Made by a program: the position numbers and the translations under genes
Assembly: GCF_047511655.1 (NCBI RefSeq)
Contig: NC_133401.1
Coordinates: 17,730,501 to 17,794,500, forward strand
DNA: 64,000 nt
Source: Castor canadensis
Lineage: Eukaryota; Chordata; Mammalia; Rodentia; Castoridae
Reading direction: 5' to 3'
Notes under the pieces: model-generated
What the model was told of the DNA's origin: nothing
Seen by the model: only the letters and a program-made list of their open reading frames with translations
Databases searched by the model: none
In this document: positions 54,158-64,000 of the stretch, in pieces
Numbering within the stretch: the first letter of the stretch is position 1
Layout: every line of letters starts with the position of its first letter

Positions 54158-54412
54158 GCTCCAGGCACCCGTGGCTCATGCCTATAATCCTGACTACTCA
54201 GGAGGCAGAGATCAGGAGGATCTCAGTTCACTTGCTGGAGGTGAGGTTTAAGTAAGCCTGGGCAAATAGTTCATGAGACCCTATCTCAAAAAACCGATTC
54301 AAAACGGGGCTGGCAGAGTGTGGCTCAAGTGGTAGAACACCTGTCTAGCAAGTCTAGCAAGCGTGAGGCCCTGAGTTCAAGTCGCAGTACCTCGAAAAAA
54401 CAAAAAACCAAA
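54158..54412 (+). repeat. B1-ID composite with internal duplications
   Basis: Left unit contains an extra AGTTCACTTGCTGGAGGTGA segment, and the ID arm repeats TCTAGCAAG twice. Confidence 0.87.
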
Positions 54413-54640
54413 GTAGGACTTGCTCATGGCATGCTGTGAAATACAGGTTGAGTTGTTCCCTGAGCTGAAGCAGTAGGCGATAGTCCTGGGCTCTGCGCAT
54501 GTGCTTTGTGAATGGGTTCTTCCGCTTCCACCTTTCTGAGCAGTTTTCTCACACCCTTCGTTCTTCTCTTCCACCTTCCACCCTCATTGAGAACAGTCCT
54601 GATGCGTGGCTATTTTAATTATTTATCCTTCATTTTGGCA

Positions 54641-54849
54641 CTTTTTTTTTTTTTTTTTTTTTTTTTGCAGTACTGAGGCTTGAACTCAGGGCCTTAACCT
54701 TGAGCCACTCCACCCGCCCATTTTTTTGAAGGGTGTTTTCAACATAGGGTCTTACAAACTATTTGCCAGGGCTGGCTTTGAACTGAGATCCTCCTGATCC
54801 CTGCCTCCTGAGTAGCTAGGATTACAGGCTTGAACCACTGGCACCAGCT
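54641..54849 (-). repeat. B1-ID composite with 26-T tail
   Basis: Long T run, GCAGTACTGAGGCTTGAACT to CTTGAACCACTGGCACCAGC. The long pure tail suggests a relatively recent insertion. Confidence 0.92.
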
Positions 54850-54934
54850 CATTTGGCACTTTAATTTCTAGTGCTGATTGCACTGGAGATACTTGTCACT
54901 ACCTTTGTGAGTGAGTGTGCATGTGGGTATGTGT

Positions 54935-55005
54935 CTTGCTGGGATGGGACCCAGGCCTCTTGCACACTAGGCATGCACTCTACCACTGAGCCCCAGCCTC
55001 AGCCC
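54935..55005 (-). repeat. ID element
   Basis: CTGGGATGGGACCCAGGCCT and ACTCTACCACTGAGCCCCAG. Confidence 0.72.
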
Positions 55006-55562
55006 TGCCCTGAGATTTTAGGCTCCCTCTGGGCAGGGACGTTTTGTTCACTTCCTTCTTCAGAAAGTGTCCGCTGAGTGTTGTCGTGGCTCTTCCTGCA
55101 GCACAATAGGCAACCCTGAAGGAGATCATTGTCACTTCAAAATTGCGTTATTGAATTGACGGTCTCTGATCAACTAAATGGATTAACCTTACACTTCATT
55201 ATTTCTCATAGTCCAGGTTATTTGAGCTGTGCGAAGAGAACAGAATTCCAGAGCATACAAAGGACTTGCCCAGAAATATCTAGAAGTAAATCACTGAATG
55301 GTCTAGAATGAACTTCCAGGCCAATGAGGCTCACGACCTTGTCAGGGTTGCCGGGTTTGGAAGAGGAGTGAGGTATGAGTAGGCAGGTTTACAATTCGGT
55401 AGAAACTGTAGGTAGGGACAGTCACTTGGGATGGGTGGTGGTGTCATGTCTCAGGGGAGAGCTCTGTGCCCTGGTGAATTAGGTGTGGTGGGGATAAGTG
55501 TGCCCGTCATCCTGGGTGCAGTCCACTGTGCAAATACCTGTATGTACACATATATAGTACTT

Positions 55563-55860
55563 GTTTATTTTTGAGATGAAGTCTCACTGCGTAGTCCACT
55601 CTGGTCTAGAATTTGTTGTGTTGGCCAGGCTGCTTAGAACTTGTGCTTCTCCTTCCTCAGCCTCCCAAGTGCTGGGATTATAAGTGTGCCTGCACCACCC
55701 TGACCAAGTGTGTAGATATATGTGTGTATCTATGTGTGTGTATGTGTATATGTATATATATATATATTTTGTTGGTGGTGGTGGTGGTACTAGGGCTTGA
55801 GCTCAGGGCCACCCTTGCTAGGCAAGTGCTCTACCACTTGAGCCTTACCTCCAGCCTTTT
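55563..55860 (-). repeat. B1 with insert, (TATG)n/(TA)n, and ID element
   Basis: 55563-55705 is a reverse B1 carrying extra bases (GTAGTCCACTCTGGTCTAGA then GTTGGCCAGGCTGCTTAGAA). 55705-55770 is a TATG/TA microsatellite. 55771-55860 is a reverse ID arm preceded by a GGT repeat. Confidence 0.85.
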
Positions 55861-56104
55861 GTTTTTTATTGTGATAGTTGATGCACAAAAGATATGCACC
55901 ATCCATACAGGTTATGAATCATAACAGTAAAGCAAACCCTATTCAACCTGGAGACCCAAATATTCTCAGTGTTACCATACTCATCTGTGGTATCCTCTGT
56001 TTTCTCCTGTTCCCTTTACCTCTAAACAGATACTCTAGGATTGCTAGTCCATTGTATGGGTTCAAAAAAACACCTGGAAGTAGCTGCTTGGCTTTGTGGG
56101 GTTT
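55861..56104. other. Possible LINE 3' UTR scrap
   Basis: TTATTGTGATAGTTGATGCA and CAGGTTATGAATCATAACAG look like interspersed-repeat text, but I cannot assign a family. Confidence 0.3.
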
Positions 56105-56322
56105 TTTATTTTAGTTATTTTTTTAGTGGTACTGGGGGATTGAATTCAGGACCTCATGCTTGCTGGGCAGGTGCTTTACCACTTGAGCCGCTCCTTTTTT
56201 GTGAAGGGTTTTTTGAGATAGGGTCTTGTGAACTACTTGCCTGGGCTGGCTTCAAACCTTGATCCTCCTGATCTCTGGCTCCTGAGTCCTGGGATTAAAG
56301 ACCTGAACCACTGGCGCCCACT
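56105..56322 (-). repeat. B1-ID composite SINE
   Basis: GGTACTGGGGGATTGAATTC to CTGAACCACTGGCGCCCACT. Confidence 0.9.
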
Positions 56323-56848
56323 GGCTTTGTGTTTCATTACGTGTTTGTACATCAAAACACTGCAACACTTTTGGCATAAATTAAGAACAATGCAGCCACC
56401 ATAAGCTATTAGTACCCTTGATCATTGTCATCACCGCACATTTATTTCCTTGTGCTGCTTACGCATGTGTGTCTGAGCTGCAGCTCTGATTGCTTTGCGT
56501 GCCTTTCTTCAGAGTGGTCTTCTGTTGCATGTGTGCTGCCACCTGCTTCTTAAGAGCAGCGTTAGGCTGGTGAAGCCATCTGCTTGTGCCTAGTTGTAGA
56601 GCAGAGCTCTCTGTTCTGGTAGCCACTAGCCACATATGGCTAATTAAATTAATTAAAACCGAGTCCAGTAAAAGTTGACGTCCTCAGACTCACTGGCCAT
56701 GATTCAGGTGCTCAGCAAGCGCACATAGCTGCCAGCATAGGCACGGCACAGCACCCTTGCCCGGAGTGTTTGTGTTACAAACACATTACTGTTTATGGTG
56801 GTGGGCATTCATGCACAGAATCTTCTGTTGTTAAAAGTTGTGCTGCAG
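56323..56848. other. Unique SAE1 intron 5 sequence
   Basis: No gene or repeat recognised. Confidence 0.5.
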
Positions 56849-57040
56849 CCGAGCCCCGCTGGCTCACACCTGTAATCTCGGCTACTCAGGAGACAGAGAT
56901 CAGGAGGATCGCGGTTCAAAGCCAGCCCAGGCAAATAGTTCCCAAGACCCTATCTTGAAAAAACTCTTCACAAAAAAGGGCCGGTGGAGTAAGTCAAGGT
57001 GTAGGCCTTGAGTTCAAGCCAAAAAAATAAAAAATAAAAA
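56849..57040 (+). repeat. B1-ID composite SINE
   Basis: CCCCGCTGGCTCACACCTGT, ID arm CCGGTGGAGTAAGTCAAGGT, A-rich tail. The CCCAGTAC end box is lost. Confidence 0.9.
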
Positions 57041-57182
57041 GTTGTGCTGCAGTAAGCATTGTGTGCTTGTGTTAGAGTAAAATGAGGGTAAATTTAGACT
57101 ATGGGCATCTCGGTGTTGGCAGACCCTGCTAAATTACCCCTGGTCCCTGCAGTTAGTAGCTGGAACATTTATAACATCAGGC

Positions 57183-57292
57183 TTTTTGTTGAGATGGGAT
57201 CTTGCTTTGTAACCCAGGATGACCATGAAGTTGCCGACCTCCAGAATGGTGGGATTGTAGGATTGTAGGGGTGCCCCACCGCACCTGGCTTT
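57183..57292 (-). repeat. B1 monomer
   Basis: TTGAGATGGGATCTTGCTTT, GGTGGGATTGTAGGATTGTA (small duplication), CACCGCACCTGGC. Confidence 0.8.
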
Positions 57293-57549
57293 CAGCCTTT
57301 TTTTTTTTTTTTTTTTTTTAAAGCTACAGACTCCTGGGTCCCTTCCTGTCTGCCCTGGACATTTTGATTGAGTGTGCCTAGGGATTGGATCTAGAAATCT
57401 ATAGTGTGAAAGTTGTTTCAGTTCAGATTGACGTTCATCTTTATATACAGAACTAATCCAAAAATACAAAATCTACAATGTTCTAAAACCCAAAACGTTT
57501 TGAGCCCCAGGTTCTGGGTTTTACTTTTTTTAATTAATTTTTTGTTAGA

Positions 57550-57767
57550 TTTTATTATAGTACTGGAGTTTGAACTCAGGGCTGCTACTTCCTAGGCAAA
57601 GGGCTCTCCACTTGAGCTGGGCCTCTGGCCTGCCTCTCTCCCTTACTTTTCTCTCAGATGGGATCTTACTTTGTTGCCCAGGCTGGTCTTGAACTCTTGG
57701 GCTTAAGTGATCCTTTAGTCTCAGCCTCCCAAGTAGCTGGGATGACAGACACCACCATACTTAGCTC
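57550..57767 (-). repeat. ID-B1 composite with plain B1 part
   Basis: ID arm AGTACTGGAGTTTGAACTCA, then a B1 of the standard type (GTTGCCCAGGCTGGTCTTGA to GATGACAGACACCACCATAC). It ends about 100 bases before the provirus. Confidence 0.83.
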
Positions 57768-57864
57768 CTTCAGTGTTTTTTCTATGCATGTGCATAACAG
57801 AGTTGGGTTACTAATTACTGCATGTTAACACTTGTATGATACATGTATAAATCTGTACAGATAA

Positions 57865-58181
57865 TGATGCACGGATGACACGTGCAGGAATTTCAGGTGT
57901 TGAGGGTTCTTGAGCCTGCTCTGAGAATGAAAGCACAGACTGACTCTAACAGCAGAGGTCGGAAAGATTTTATTTGTAGAGAATTTAGTTGGAGAAAAGA
58001 GAAAGACTGCATATTGGGGAATGCAGGCCGCCCCCACCCCCCCTCCAACCAGCCTATTTTTGCATTGCCTGAGGGTAGAGATGTCTTTCAGATGCAAAGA
58101 AGCATTTCCTAGGAAGGAGAAGTGTCTCCTTGACCACTTATCATCTTTTGGGACCTCCTGCAGTTGTCCTTCAGTCCTTCA
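57865..58181 (-). repeat. Provirus 3' LTR
   Basis: 317 bp with TG...CA ends on the minus strand (TGAAGGACTG ... CGTGCATCA). An AATAAA polyadenylation signal is at 57969-57974 (minus strand). A purine-rich tract (GAGAAGGGGAAA, minus) lies immediately before its 5' end at 58182-58194. The same left border recurs at 63893, which establishes the pair. A G-rich run lies in the middle (58030-58042). Confidence 0.92.
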
Positions 58182-58194
58182 TTTCCCCTTCTCA
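58182..58194 (-). other. Polypurine tract of provirus
   Basis: The minus strand reads TGAGAAGGGGAAA directly before the LTR TG. This is the usual site for plus-strand DNA priming in retroviruses. Confidence 0.75.
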
Positions 58195-58249
58195 GTGGTC
58201 TCCCTAACTGCTGTTAGGGATAGGGACAAGTCTGTTCAGTAACTGTTTC

Positions 58250-58900
58250 CTGCTGATGGGGCGATGAAGGGGCCTACAGCATCAGGGCTGACCATGACGG
58301 GTTGTTAAGGGGACCACAGTAGTAGGTCGTTTTCATCTTCATCAGAGGCATTGGTTGTTTGATGGATTCTAGGCGAGAAGAAACGAACTTGAGAAGTAAG
58401 TTTAAAATGCAAGGCCCAAACACAAGCAAGAGAATAATGGCAACTATAGGCCCTAGAAAGGGTAGGAACCAAGTCCTGGAGGGAAGCCAGGATTTTATTT
58501 GTTCCCATACCTAAGTAGAAACCTGAGTTTCAAGAGATTGCTTCCGGAGCCACTTAGCCTGTTGGAGAATGTAATCTGCACGTTCCTCTACAATGCCTGA
58601 AGTGTTTGTATATGTACAACAGCCAGTATTGGCGATGGCACATACCCCCCTTGTTTGGCCAAAAGAAAATCTAGGGTTAGGCATTGGTCCATGACCATAG
58701 AGGCAAGGGACCACAAAGACCTTTGCATGTCCTTAATGGCTAGACCTGCCTGGTCTGAGGTGTCCTCTACCACTTTGGTTAGGTTTTTTTGCAATTACAT
58801 GATTGGCAATCCCCCCATAAGTGATTCCAGCAAGGGCTGCAACTAATGCTGTTATCTCTTAAACTATTAAAGTAACCTCTCTTACTTTGGGAAGCTGTTC
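58250..58900 (-). pseudogene. env: env remnant: transmembrane subunit only
   Basis: Retroviral env transmembrane subunits anchor the spike and drive fusion. Here, in order on the minus strand: an Ala/Leu-rich part near the former fusion peptide, a heptad-type helix, the class I C-X6-CC disulfide motif (58616-58642), then a hydrophobic membrane segment (about 58400-58450) and a short tail. The coding is split: a G run at about 58644-58650 shifts the frame between the helix and the C-X6-CC motif, and other shifts and stops follow. The receptor-binding surface subunit is absent. Non-functional. Confidence 0.85.
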
Positions 58901-58928
58901 CTATTGTAGTTAGAATTCTTCTTTTCTT

Positions 58929-60650
58929 TTAGATGGCTGCATGAGCATGCAGGATCAGGAAGGCATACTTAGAATCTGTATAGGTGTTTACTCTCTGTTC
59001 TTTTGACAGTCTTAGGGCTTCTGTTAGGGCCACTAATTCTGCCAATTGAGCACTTGTGTTAGGAGGAAGAGGACCTGACTTGAGGATGCCAAATTCTGTC
59101 ACAACTGCAAACCCTGCATGTCTGACACCATTCTTGACAAAGGAATGTATAATTCTAGATCTGGGTTTTTTAAGGGCTGATCAGTTAAGTCAGGTCAGGC
59201 AGCATAATTTTCCCTAAGTACCTCCTCACACGAGTGCTCAGGATTTCCCTCTGCCTCTGGTAGAAGGGATGCAGGATTTAGGCTCTGATAGGTCCTTAAA
59301 GTTATTTCTGTCCCTCCCAGAAGCTGGGCCTGATATTTAAGTAGATGGCTGTCAGATAGCCAAAGTTCTCCTTTTGAGTTTAAAATTCCCCCTAGGTTGT
59401 GTGGGGTATAAACCATTAGGGGGCGGTTTAGGATAAGTTTCTGAGCTTCAGGCACTAGAAGGCTTACTGCAGCCATTGCTCTGAGGCATCCTGGCCATCC
59501 CTTGGCTACCTGATCTAACTCTTTGCTTAAGTAGCCTGCTGGCTGGGGAGTGATGCCCCAGAGCTGAGTCACCACACCCAAGGCCAGTCCTCCCTTTTCA
59601 TAGACACAAAATTGAAACTTGTCTTGTATTGGGTGACCCAGGGCGGGAGCTGTCATAAGAGTCTTCTTTAACCTGTGGAATGCAGTTTCTGACTTGTCAT
59701 CCCATTCAATAAAGGGCTGGGGATCCTTCTGTGCTTCCTTAAGGATTTGATATAAGGGCCTGGCTGGGTCTGCATATCCCAGGATCCAAATTCTACAGTA
59801 TCCTGTGACCCCCAGAAAGGCCCTTAATTGCTTTAGAGTTTTAAGTAGAGAAAACGTCAGGATTGGACGGATCCTATCTTCTCCTAGAGACCTCATTTCT
59901 TTCTCCAGGACAAGACCTAAATATGTAACCCTAGACTGACACAATTGGGCTTTTTCTTTAGATATTTTATAACCTCTGTCTGCTAAGAAGTTTAGTAAGG
60001 ACTCAGTGGCTCATGAAATGACAGGCTCATTTGGTCCACAGAGCAGAAGGTCATCTACATATTGTAGCAGAGTAGCTTGTGGATATTGCCATTCTGCCAG
60101 GTCTTGGGTTAGAGCTAACACAAAGAGTTGGGGGCTGTCTCTCAATCCCTGGGGGAGGATAGTCCAAGTGACCTGTCCAGACTTTCCTGTGGGATCCTTA
60201 AAGGCAAAGATAGGTTGACTTTTAGGGTGTAAGAGAATGCAAAAGAAGGCATCTTTTAAATCCAGGAGAGAGTAGTAAGCAGTACCTGGAGGTATTTGGG
60301 CTAAAAGCGTACAGAGATTTGGAACTACAGGGTAGAGAGGCACTACTGCTTTGTTGACTAGCCTCCATTTGTTAGGTCCCTTCCTGACACCGAGAATAGG
60401 AGTATTATATGGGCTGGAGCATTCTGTTAGCAGTCCCTGTCTTTTTAAGTCTTTGATTATGGGAATTAGCTCCTCCTTAACTTCTGGCTTTAAAGGATAT
60501 TGTTTTTGATGGGGAAACCAAGAGGGGTCCTTGAGATGAATTAGGACTGGGGCAGCTGTTTGTGCCTGTCCCACAGTGTGTCCATCCGTCCACACTGTGG
60601 GGTCTACTTGTTCCTCTATTAAGGGCAAGCAAAAGTACTCTTCTGGGGGT
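58929..60650 (-). pseudogene. pol: pol remnant: reverse transcriptase and partial RNase H
   Basis: Reverse transcriptase copies the viral RNA and RNase H degrades it. RT motifs are visible: the motif-A region LLDLKDAFF, LPQG, and the catalytic YVDD at 60050-60061. About five residues expected after WRLV are missing (in-frame deletion near the conserved NKAVVPLYP). An in-frame TGA sits at 60011-60013, shortly after YVDD. The connection region continues in the same frame to a TGA at 59195-59197. RNase H then resumes in a shifted frame with the acidic E (59037-59039) and D in YTDSKYAF (58974-58976), ending at TAA 58929-58931. The RNase H C-terminus and all of integrase are lacking. Class I affinity is judged from motifs. 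Dead gene. Confidence 0.92.
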
Positions 60651-60905
60651 AAAAGTAGCTGTACCCCAATTTAGATAGACGGTCTCGCCCTAGCAGAGGA
60701 GTAGGAGTTTCTGGGACAATTAAAAAAGAGTGACAGAAATGGAAATCTCCCCAGGAGCAGGCTAAAGGTTGAGTGAAATAACGCTTTAGAGGCTGGCCTG
60801 ATATGCCTCAAACAGTAATTTTCTTGGAAGACCTGGGTTGGGGAGAGAAAGGAATAGCTGAGATGCTGGCTCCAGTATTGATACGGAGGTTGACCTGTGC
60901 TTAAC
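60650..60905 (-). pseudogene. pro: Protease remnant with altered active site
   Basis: Retroviral aspartic protease cleaves the Gag and Pol polyproteins. Its active-site loop, normally DTGA, reads NTGA (60868-60879), replacing the catalytic Asp. An in-frame TGA follows at 60808-60810. The C-terminal conserved LLGRDRL is still present. A frameshift separates it from RT. Inactive on both counts. Confidence 0.85.
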
Positions 60906-60919
60906 CCGGGGCTCCTCTG

Positions 60920-62436
60920 CTTTTATGGTGGTCACAGGAGCCTGTATGGGAGGCCCCGGGACCCGCCATTGGGTGGAAGCCTCTGGCCTCGGTTCCCAGG
61001 GGAACCAGGGACAGTGTGCCTTCCAATGTTTTCCCCAACAAATGGGGCAGGGTCTCGGAGGTAGCTTTCTCCAGGGGCACTCGCTCTTAAGATGGCCTGC
61101 CTGTCCACATTGAAAGCATGTCCTCGGGTTTGGACTTTGCCTTGGGGGAGCCTCTCTGAGTGCTGAGATCAGAGCCTCCTGCTTCTTATCTCTTTTCCTT
61201 TTCCAGGTCCTTCCTTTCTTTTCCTAAATCCCTGTTATAGTATACAGATGTGGCTACATGGACCAATTGGTCTAGATCTCTGCTCCCATCACCCACCAAT
61301 TTCTGAAGCTTTTTATGACTATCTGATGCTGACTGTGTTAGAAATTTACCTTTTAGGATGATTTCCTCTTCCTGAGAATCTGGTATAAAGTTGATATGCT
61401 TTTGTAAAGCATTCTTAAGTCTCTGTAGGAAAGCTACTGGAGTTTCTAAGGGTCCTGGCTGTACAGCTGTGACTTGAGAGTAATTAAGAGGTTTTACCTT
61501 GGCTCTCCTTAGACCCTCAAGAATGCAGTGGATGAAATGGCTACGACTCCATTCTTCCTTGTCATTTTCAGGGTCCCACTTAGGGTCATACCTAGGCACT
61601 GCCTGATCTCCTGTTGGAATTGGGAATTGAGGTTCACTTTTAGGTATCCAATGTCTTTGTCTTTCTTCTCCCTCCTCCTCCTGCTCCTGTGAGGGCCCAG
61701 TCTGAGACAGGGCTGTAGTAGAGCCGCTTTTATCTAAGTGATAATTGTCTCCAGCTGCAGCTGCCTGATCTAGAACCCGCTGTTTCTCTAGAGAAGTGAG
61801 GGTCTGAGACAGCAATAGCATTACATCTTTCCAGCTCAATTTAAAGTTTTGGCTGACTTCTCTAAATGCCTGGATGTACTGATCTGGGTTTTCTGTGTAA
61901 TTTTCAAAATCCTTTTTTATTTCTTTAAGTTCACTCACTCCAAAAGGAACATGAGCTCTGTCCCCTCCAGGAATTAATGGAAGGGGGTACAGTCCTGTGG
62001 GACAGCATCTAGTGTGTGAGGTAGCTGGGGAAGGGGGAAGGGGGAAGGAGGGGAGCTGATGGAGCATTAGATGGGTTTTTGGTTCAGGGGAGTTTGGGAG
62101 CTTTTTGCAAAGGGTTACCATGGTCTGGGTATCTAGCCTGCATTTGTTTAGCCATTCTGGGTGGTATCTTAGGAAAAAGAACAGTTGAATGTATGGAACT
62201 TTGGTCCACTTTCCATCCTTTTTACAGAACATATCTAATTGAAGAATGATATTATAATTAATGCTCCCTCCTTCTGGCCATCTTTCCTCATCTCCCAGAG
62301 GATACTGTGGCCAGGACTGGGTGCGGTAAAACTTGAGTCACTTTTGCTGAAGACTTTCTGGATCAAGATCTTTGCAATGTTTTAATAAGCAGGCAAGGGG
62401 GGATCCTTCCTGGATCCTTGAGGCTTGATTTCCCAT
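60920..62436 (-). pseudogene. gag: gag remnant (matrix, capsid, nucleocapsid)
   Basis: Gag builds the particle. The start codon is at 62434-62436 with MGNQAS, a likely myristoylation signal. A TGA at codon 33 (62338-62340) breaks matrix. The same frame is then open from 62232 to 61189 (348 codons). This holds a Pro-rich linker, the capsid region (YDPKWDPENDKEEW, then a helical C-terminal part) and a charged Lys/Glu end. A one-base frameshift precedes nucleocapsid, which has two zinc knuckles: CX2CX4HX4C at 61077-61118 and a shortened CX2CX3HX4C at 61011-61049. Two knuckles fit several class I ERV groups; murine leukaemia-type viruses have one. Confidence 0.92.
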
Positions 62437-63870
62437 CTAAAAAGGGAAGCAGGGGAAAATTGGTCACCTTAACAGAGGTTTCTCCTTTTATCTAAGTGTT
62501 CCCAGATGAGGAGAAACTCTAGTGGGAGAGGGCATCCTGCTCTTCCTTGCTCCTTCCACTGCCGCTTGTGGGTAAAGCCATGGAGGATTTACAGATAGAT
62601 ATCTCAGTTGCACCCACCCTCCTGAGATGATCTTTGACCAATCTCTCATCTATTTTGACTTGCCTGTTTGCCCTGCAACCCAGGTAGGCCTAGTTCTCTT
62701 CTACCAGCTGAACGCTTGTAATTAAAAAAATAACTCTATCAAAGGAACCAAGAGGGTTTGCATGGCCAGAAGGAGGACCCCTGTAGAGGCGTGGATGGGG
62801 ACTCCTGATGAAGTAGACTTTTGTCCCCCTATATATTCTGTGAGGCATATATGCTTTTTACAAAAAGAGAGCGAGAGCATCTGGAGGCTTTTGCTCCAGT
62901 AAGGGGCAAAAAATGGAGACCTGAGGTTTTTGCCTTTTAACTGAGTTTTTTTCTTTCCCTGAGGGCAGGCTGCAGAACCTGTTTAACCAGTTAACCTGAT
63001 GCTTGACAAAAACAGTTAAGCCTAAATTGGAGACTAGCACTTTCTGGTGCCTGTAAGGACTTTTCCCAAACTCCCTAAAGCAGTGAGCTATTAGAGCGAA
63101 AGCAGGGAGGCAGGCGGACACTCATCCTGAACTGCTTGGGAAAGGGGAAGGAGAAGCTGAGGGTTGGCAAAAAAGAGTTTTCAGGCTCAACGCATGAGGG
63201 ATTATTGATCATTCCTGCTGTCCAGGTCGATCCTGCCCAAAGGCAGTACTGGAGCTTTGGAAGCAAGAGGTGACCTCCACTCTCTGGCCACGGAAACCAT
63301 GAAGGAAGCGTAAGAGATCTGATTGTCTGTTTGCCATGGACATGGCTGGAGTGGTCCAAGACTTAGCGCCTTTGGGCTAAGGGTAGGTTAGGAAGTTGCA
63401 TCTCCAGCCTTTGGGTGACACCAGGGAGTGCCCTGGCCAGAACAACTTTTGTGGCTTGAAGACAAACTTTCCTTTCCACCGGCTGTTTTCAGACCTCCTC
63501 TTAAGCTGGGTAGATCTTGAAAGAGAGTGTTAGTGTTTAAGGAGAGGAAAAAAGAAAAAGCCTCAGTGCCCTGAAGTCGAGTTCCAGCCACGTGCATTGA
63601 CAGTGTGGTATAAATCCCCGCCTGGCGTCCAAGTGTCCTCAGATTGCCTGCTGTACAGCTGTAGTGAGCTTGGACCTTTTTCTTCAGTTCCCCAAGGAAG
63701 AAACCTTCCTTAACAAGACAGAGAGAGAGGGAGAAAAGGTCGACCTAAGAGTTCCACCATAGCTAGGCCATGGTGGGGGGGTCTCTCCTGGAAAACAGAC
63801 TCCACGGTCACATTCCTTGGCAGTCTTTCCCAGTTTGGCACAACCTATACCGACTTCAGGTGACGGCTGG
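62437..63870 (-). other. Provirus 5' leader
   Basis: About 1.4 kb between primer-binding site and gag start, long for a retroviral leader. Short open frames here on the minus strand (62858-63359, 63388-63597) show no domain. It would carry packaging signals in an intact relative, but none is identifiable by eye. Confidence 0.7.
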
Positions 63871-63888
63871 TCCCTTCATGTGTCACCA
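63871..63888 (-). other. Provirus primer-binding site, tRNA-Arg-like
   Basis: The minus strand reads TGGTGACACATGAAGGGA, starting a few bases after the LTR end. The TGG start and GAAGGGA end fit the 3' end of an arginine tRNA best among those I could recall, with a few mismatches from decay. Confidence 0.5.
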
Positions 63889-63892
63889 AATA

Positions 63893-64000
63893 CGATGCAT
63901 GGATGATCCGTGCAGGAATTTCAGGTGCTTAGGGTTCTTGAGCCTGCTCTGAGAATGAAAGCACAGCAGAGGTCGGGAAGATTTTATTTGTAGAGAATTT
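63893..64000 (-). repeat. Provirus 5' LTR (partial, cut by window end)
   Basis: Matches the first 122 bases of the LTR at 57865 with 7 substitutions and one 14-base gap. Its terminal dinucleotide has changed from CA to CG (minus strand). About 210 more bases are expected beyond the window. Confidence 0.93.

Larger units (their letters stand above)
57865..64000 (-). mobile_element. Defective class I endogenous provirus, antisense in SAE1 intron 5
   Basis: Reading right to left: 5' LTR (cut by window end), primer-binding site, long leader, gag, protease, reverse transcriptase, RNase H, env transmembrane part, polypurine tract, 3' LTR. The internal part is about 5.7 kb, shorter than a full gammaretrovirus-like provirus, because integrase and the env surface part are gone. 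Stops and frameshifts interrupt gag, pol and env, so no infectious or retrotransposing product is possible from this copy. It is not a recent insertion: the compared LTR parts differ at 7 sites over about 108 aligned bases plus a 14-base indel. Confidence 0.95.

Noticed and set aside
61189..62232. gag as a domesticated, functional host gene
   Set aside because: Although 348 codons are open, the natural start is separated from them by a stop, and a frameshift precedes nucleocapsid. No sign of a host promoter or splicing.
1..64000. CRISPR arrays, bacterial operons or phage systems
   Set aside because: The window is mammalian nuclear DNA, and repeated words are SINEs without regular spacers.

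Overview
This is vertebrate nuclear DNA, almost certainly from a rodent. It has intron-exon structure with GT/AG splice sites, two CpG-island promoters, hundreds of bases of intron between short exons, and very dense B1-like (7SL RNA-derived) and ID-like (tRNA-derived) SINEs. The commonest SINE is a composite: a B1-like left part followed by an ID-like right part with an A-rich tail. I associate this composite style with beaver/kangaroo-rat type rodents (Castorimorpha). That species guess is an inference from memory and is not proven here.

Two host genes are recognisable, arranged head to head. On the minus strand, the first coding exon of ZC3H4 (CCCH zinc-finger protein of the transcription 'Restrictor' machinery) lies at 16930-17090 in a strong CpG island. 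Everything to its left (1-16929) should be ZC3H4 intron 1, since no further ZC3H4 exon is visible. On the plus strand, SAE1 (SUMO-activating enzyme subunit 1) starts at 29784 in a second CpG island. Its coding exons 1-5 are at 29784-29881, 41796-41907, 46665-46838, 49630-49772 and 50919-51018. They encode about the first 209 residues; later exons lie beyond the right edge. The reading frame is intact across all five exons, so this is the genuine gene and not a retrocopy.

The right end (57865-64000), inside SAE1 intron 5 and antisense to SAE1, is a defective class I (gammaretrovirus-like) endogenous provirus. It has a 317-bp 3' LTR, a remnant of the env transmembrane subunit, a broken RNase H/reverse transcriptase, a protease with an altered active site, gag with zinc knuckles, a long leader, a primer-binding site and the start of the 5' LTR, which is cut by the window edge. 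Integrase and the env surface subunit are missing. A 524-bp solo LTR of another family lies at 25681-26204, splitting an older SINE, and a weaker LTR candidate is at about 27262-27700.

The rest is intronic or intergenic sequence made of SINEs, a few L1/L2/MIR relics, a U6 snRNA retro-pseudogene (9897-10015) and simple repeats. A roughly 6-kb interval around the ZC3H4 promoter (about 12636-18699) has no recognisable SINE. I found no new gene system. The best points for a second look are the GC splice donor of SAE1 exon 5, the three-unit SINEs, the SINE-free promoter domain with its repeated GCCGAA words, and the RNase H-to-env deletion in the provirus.
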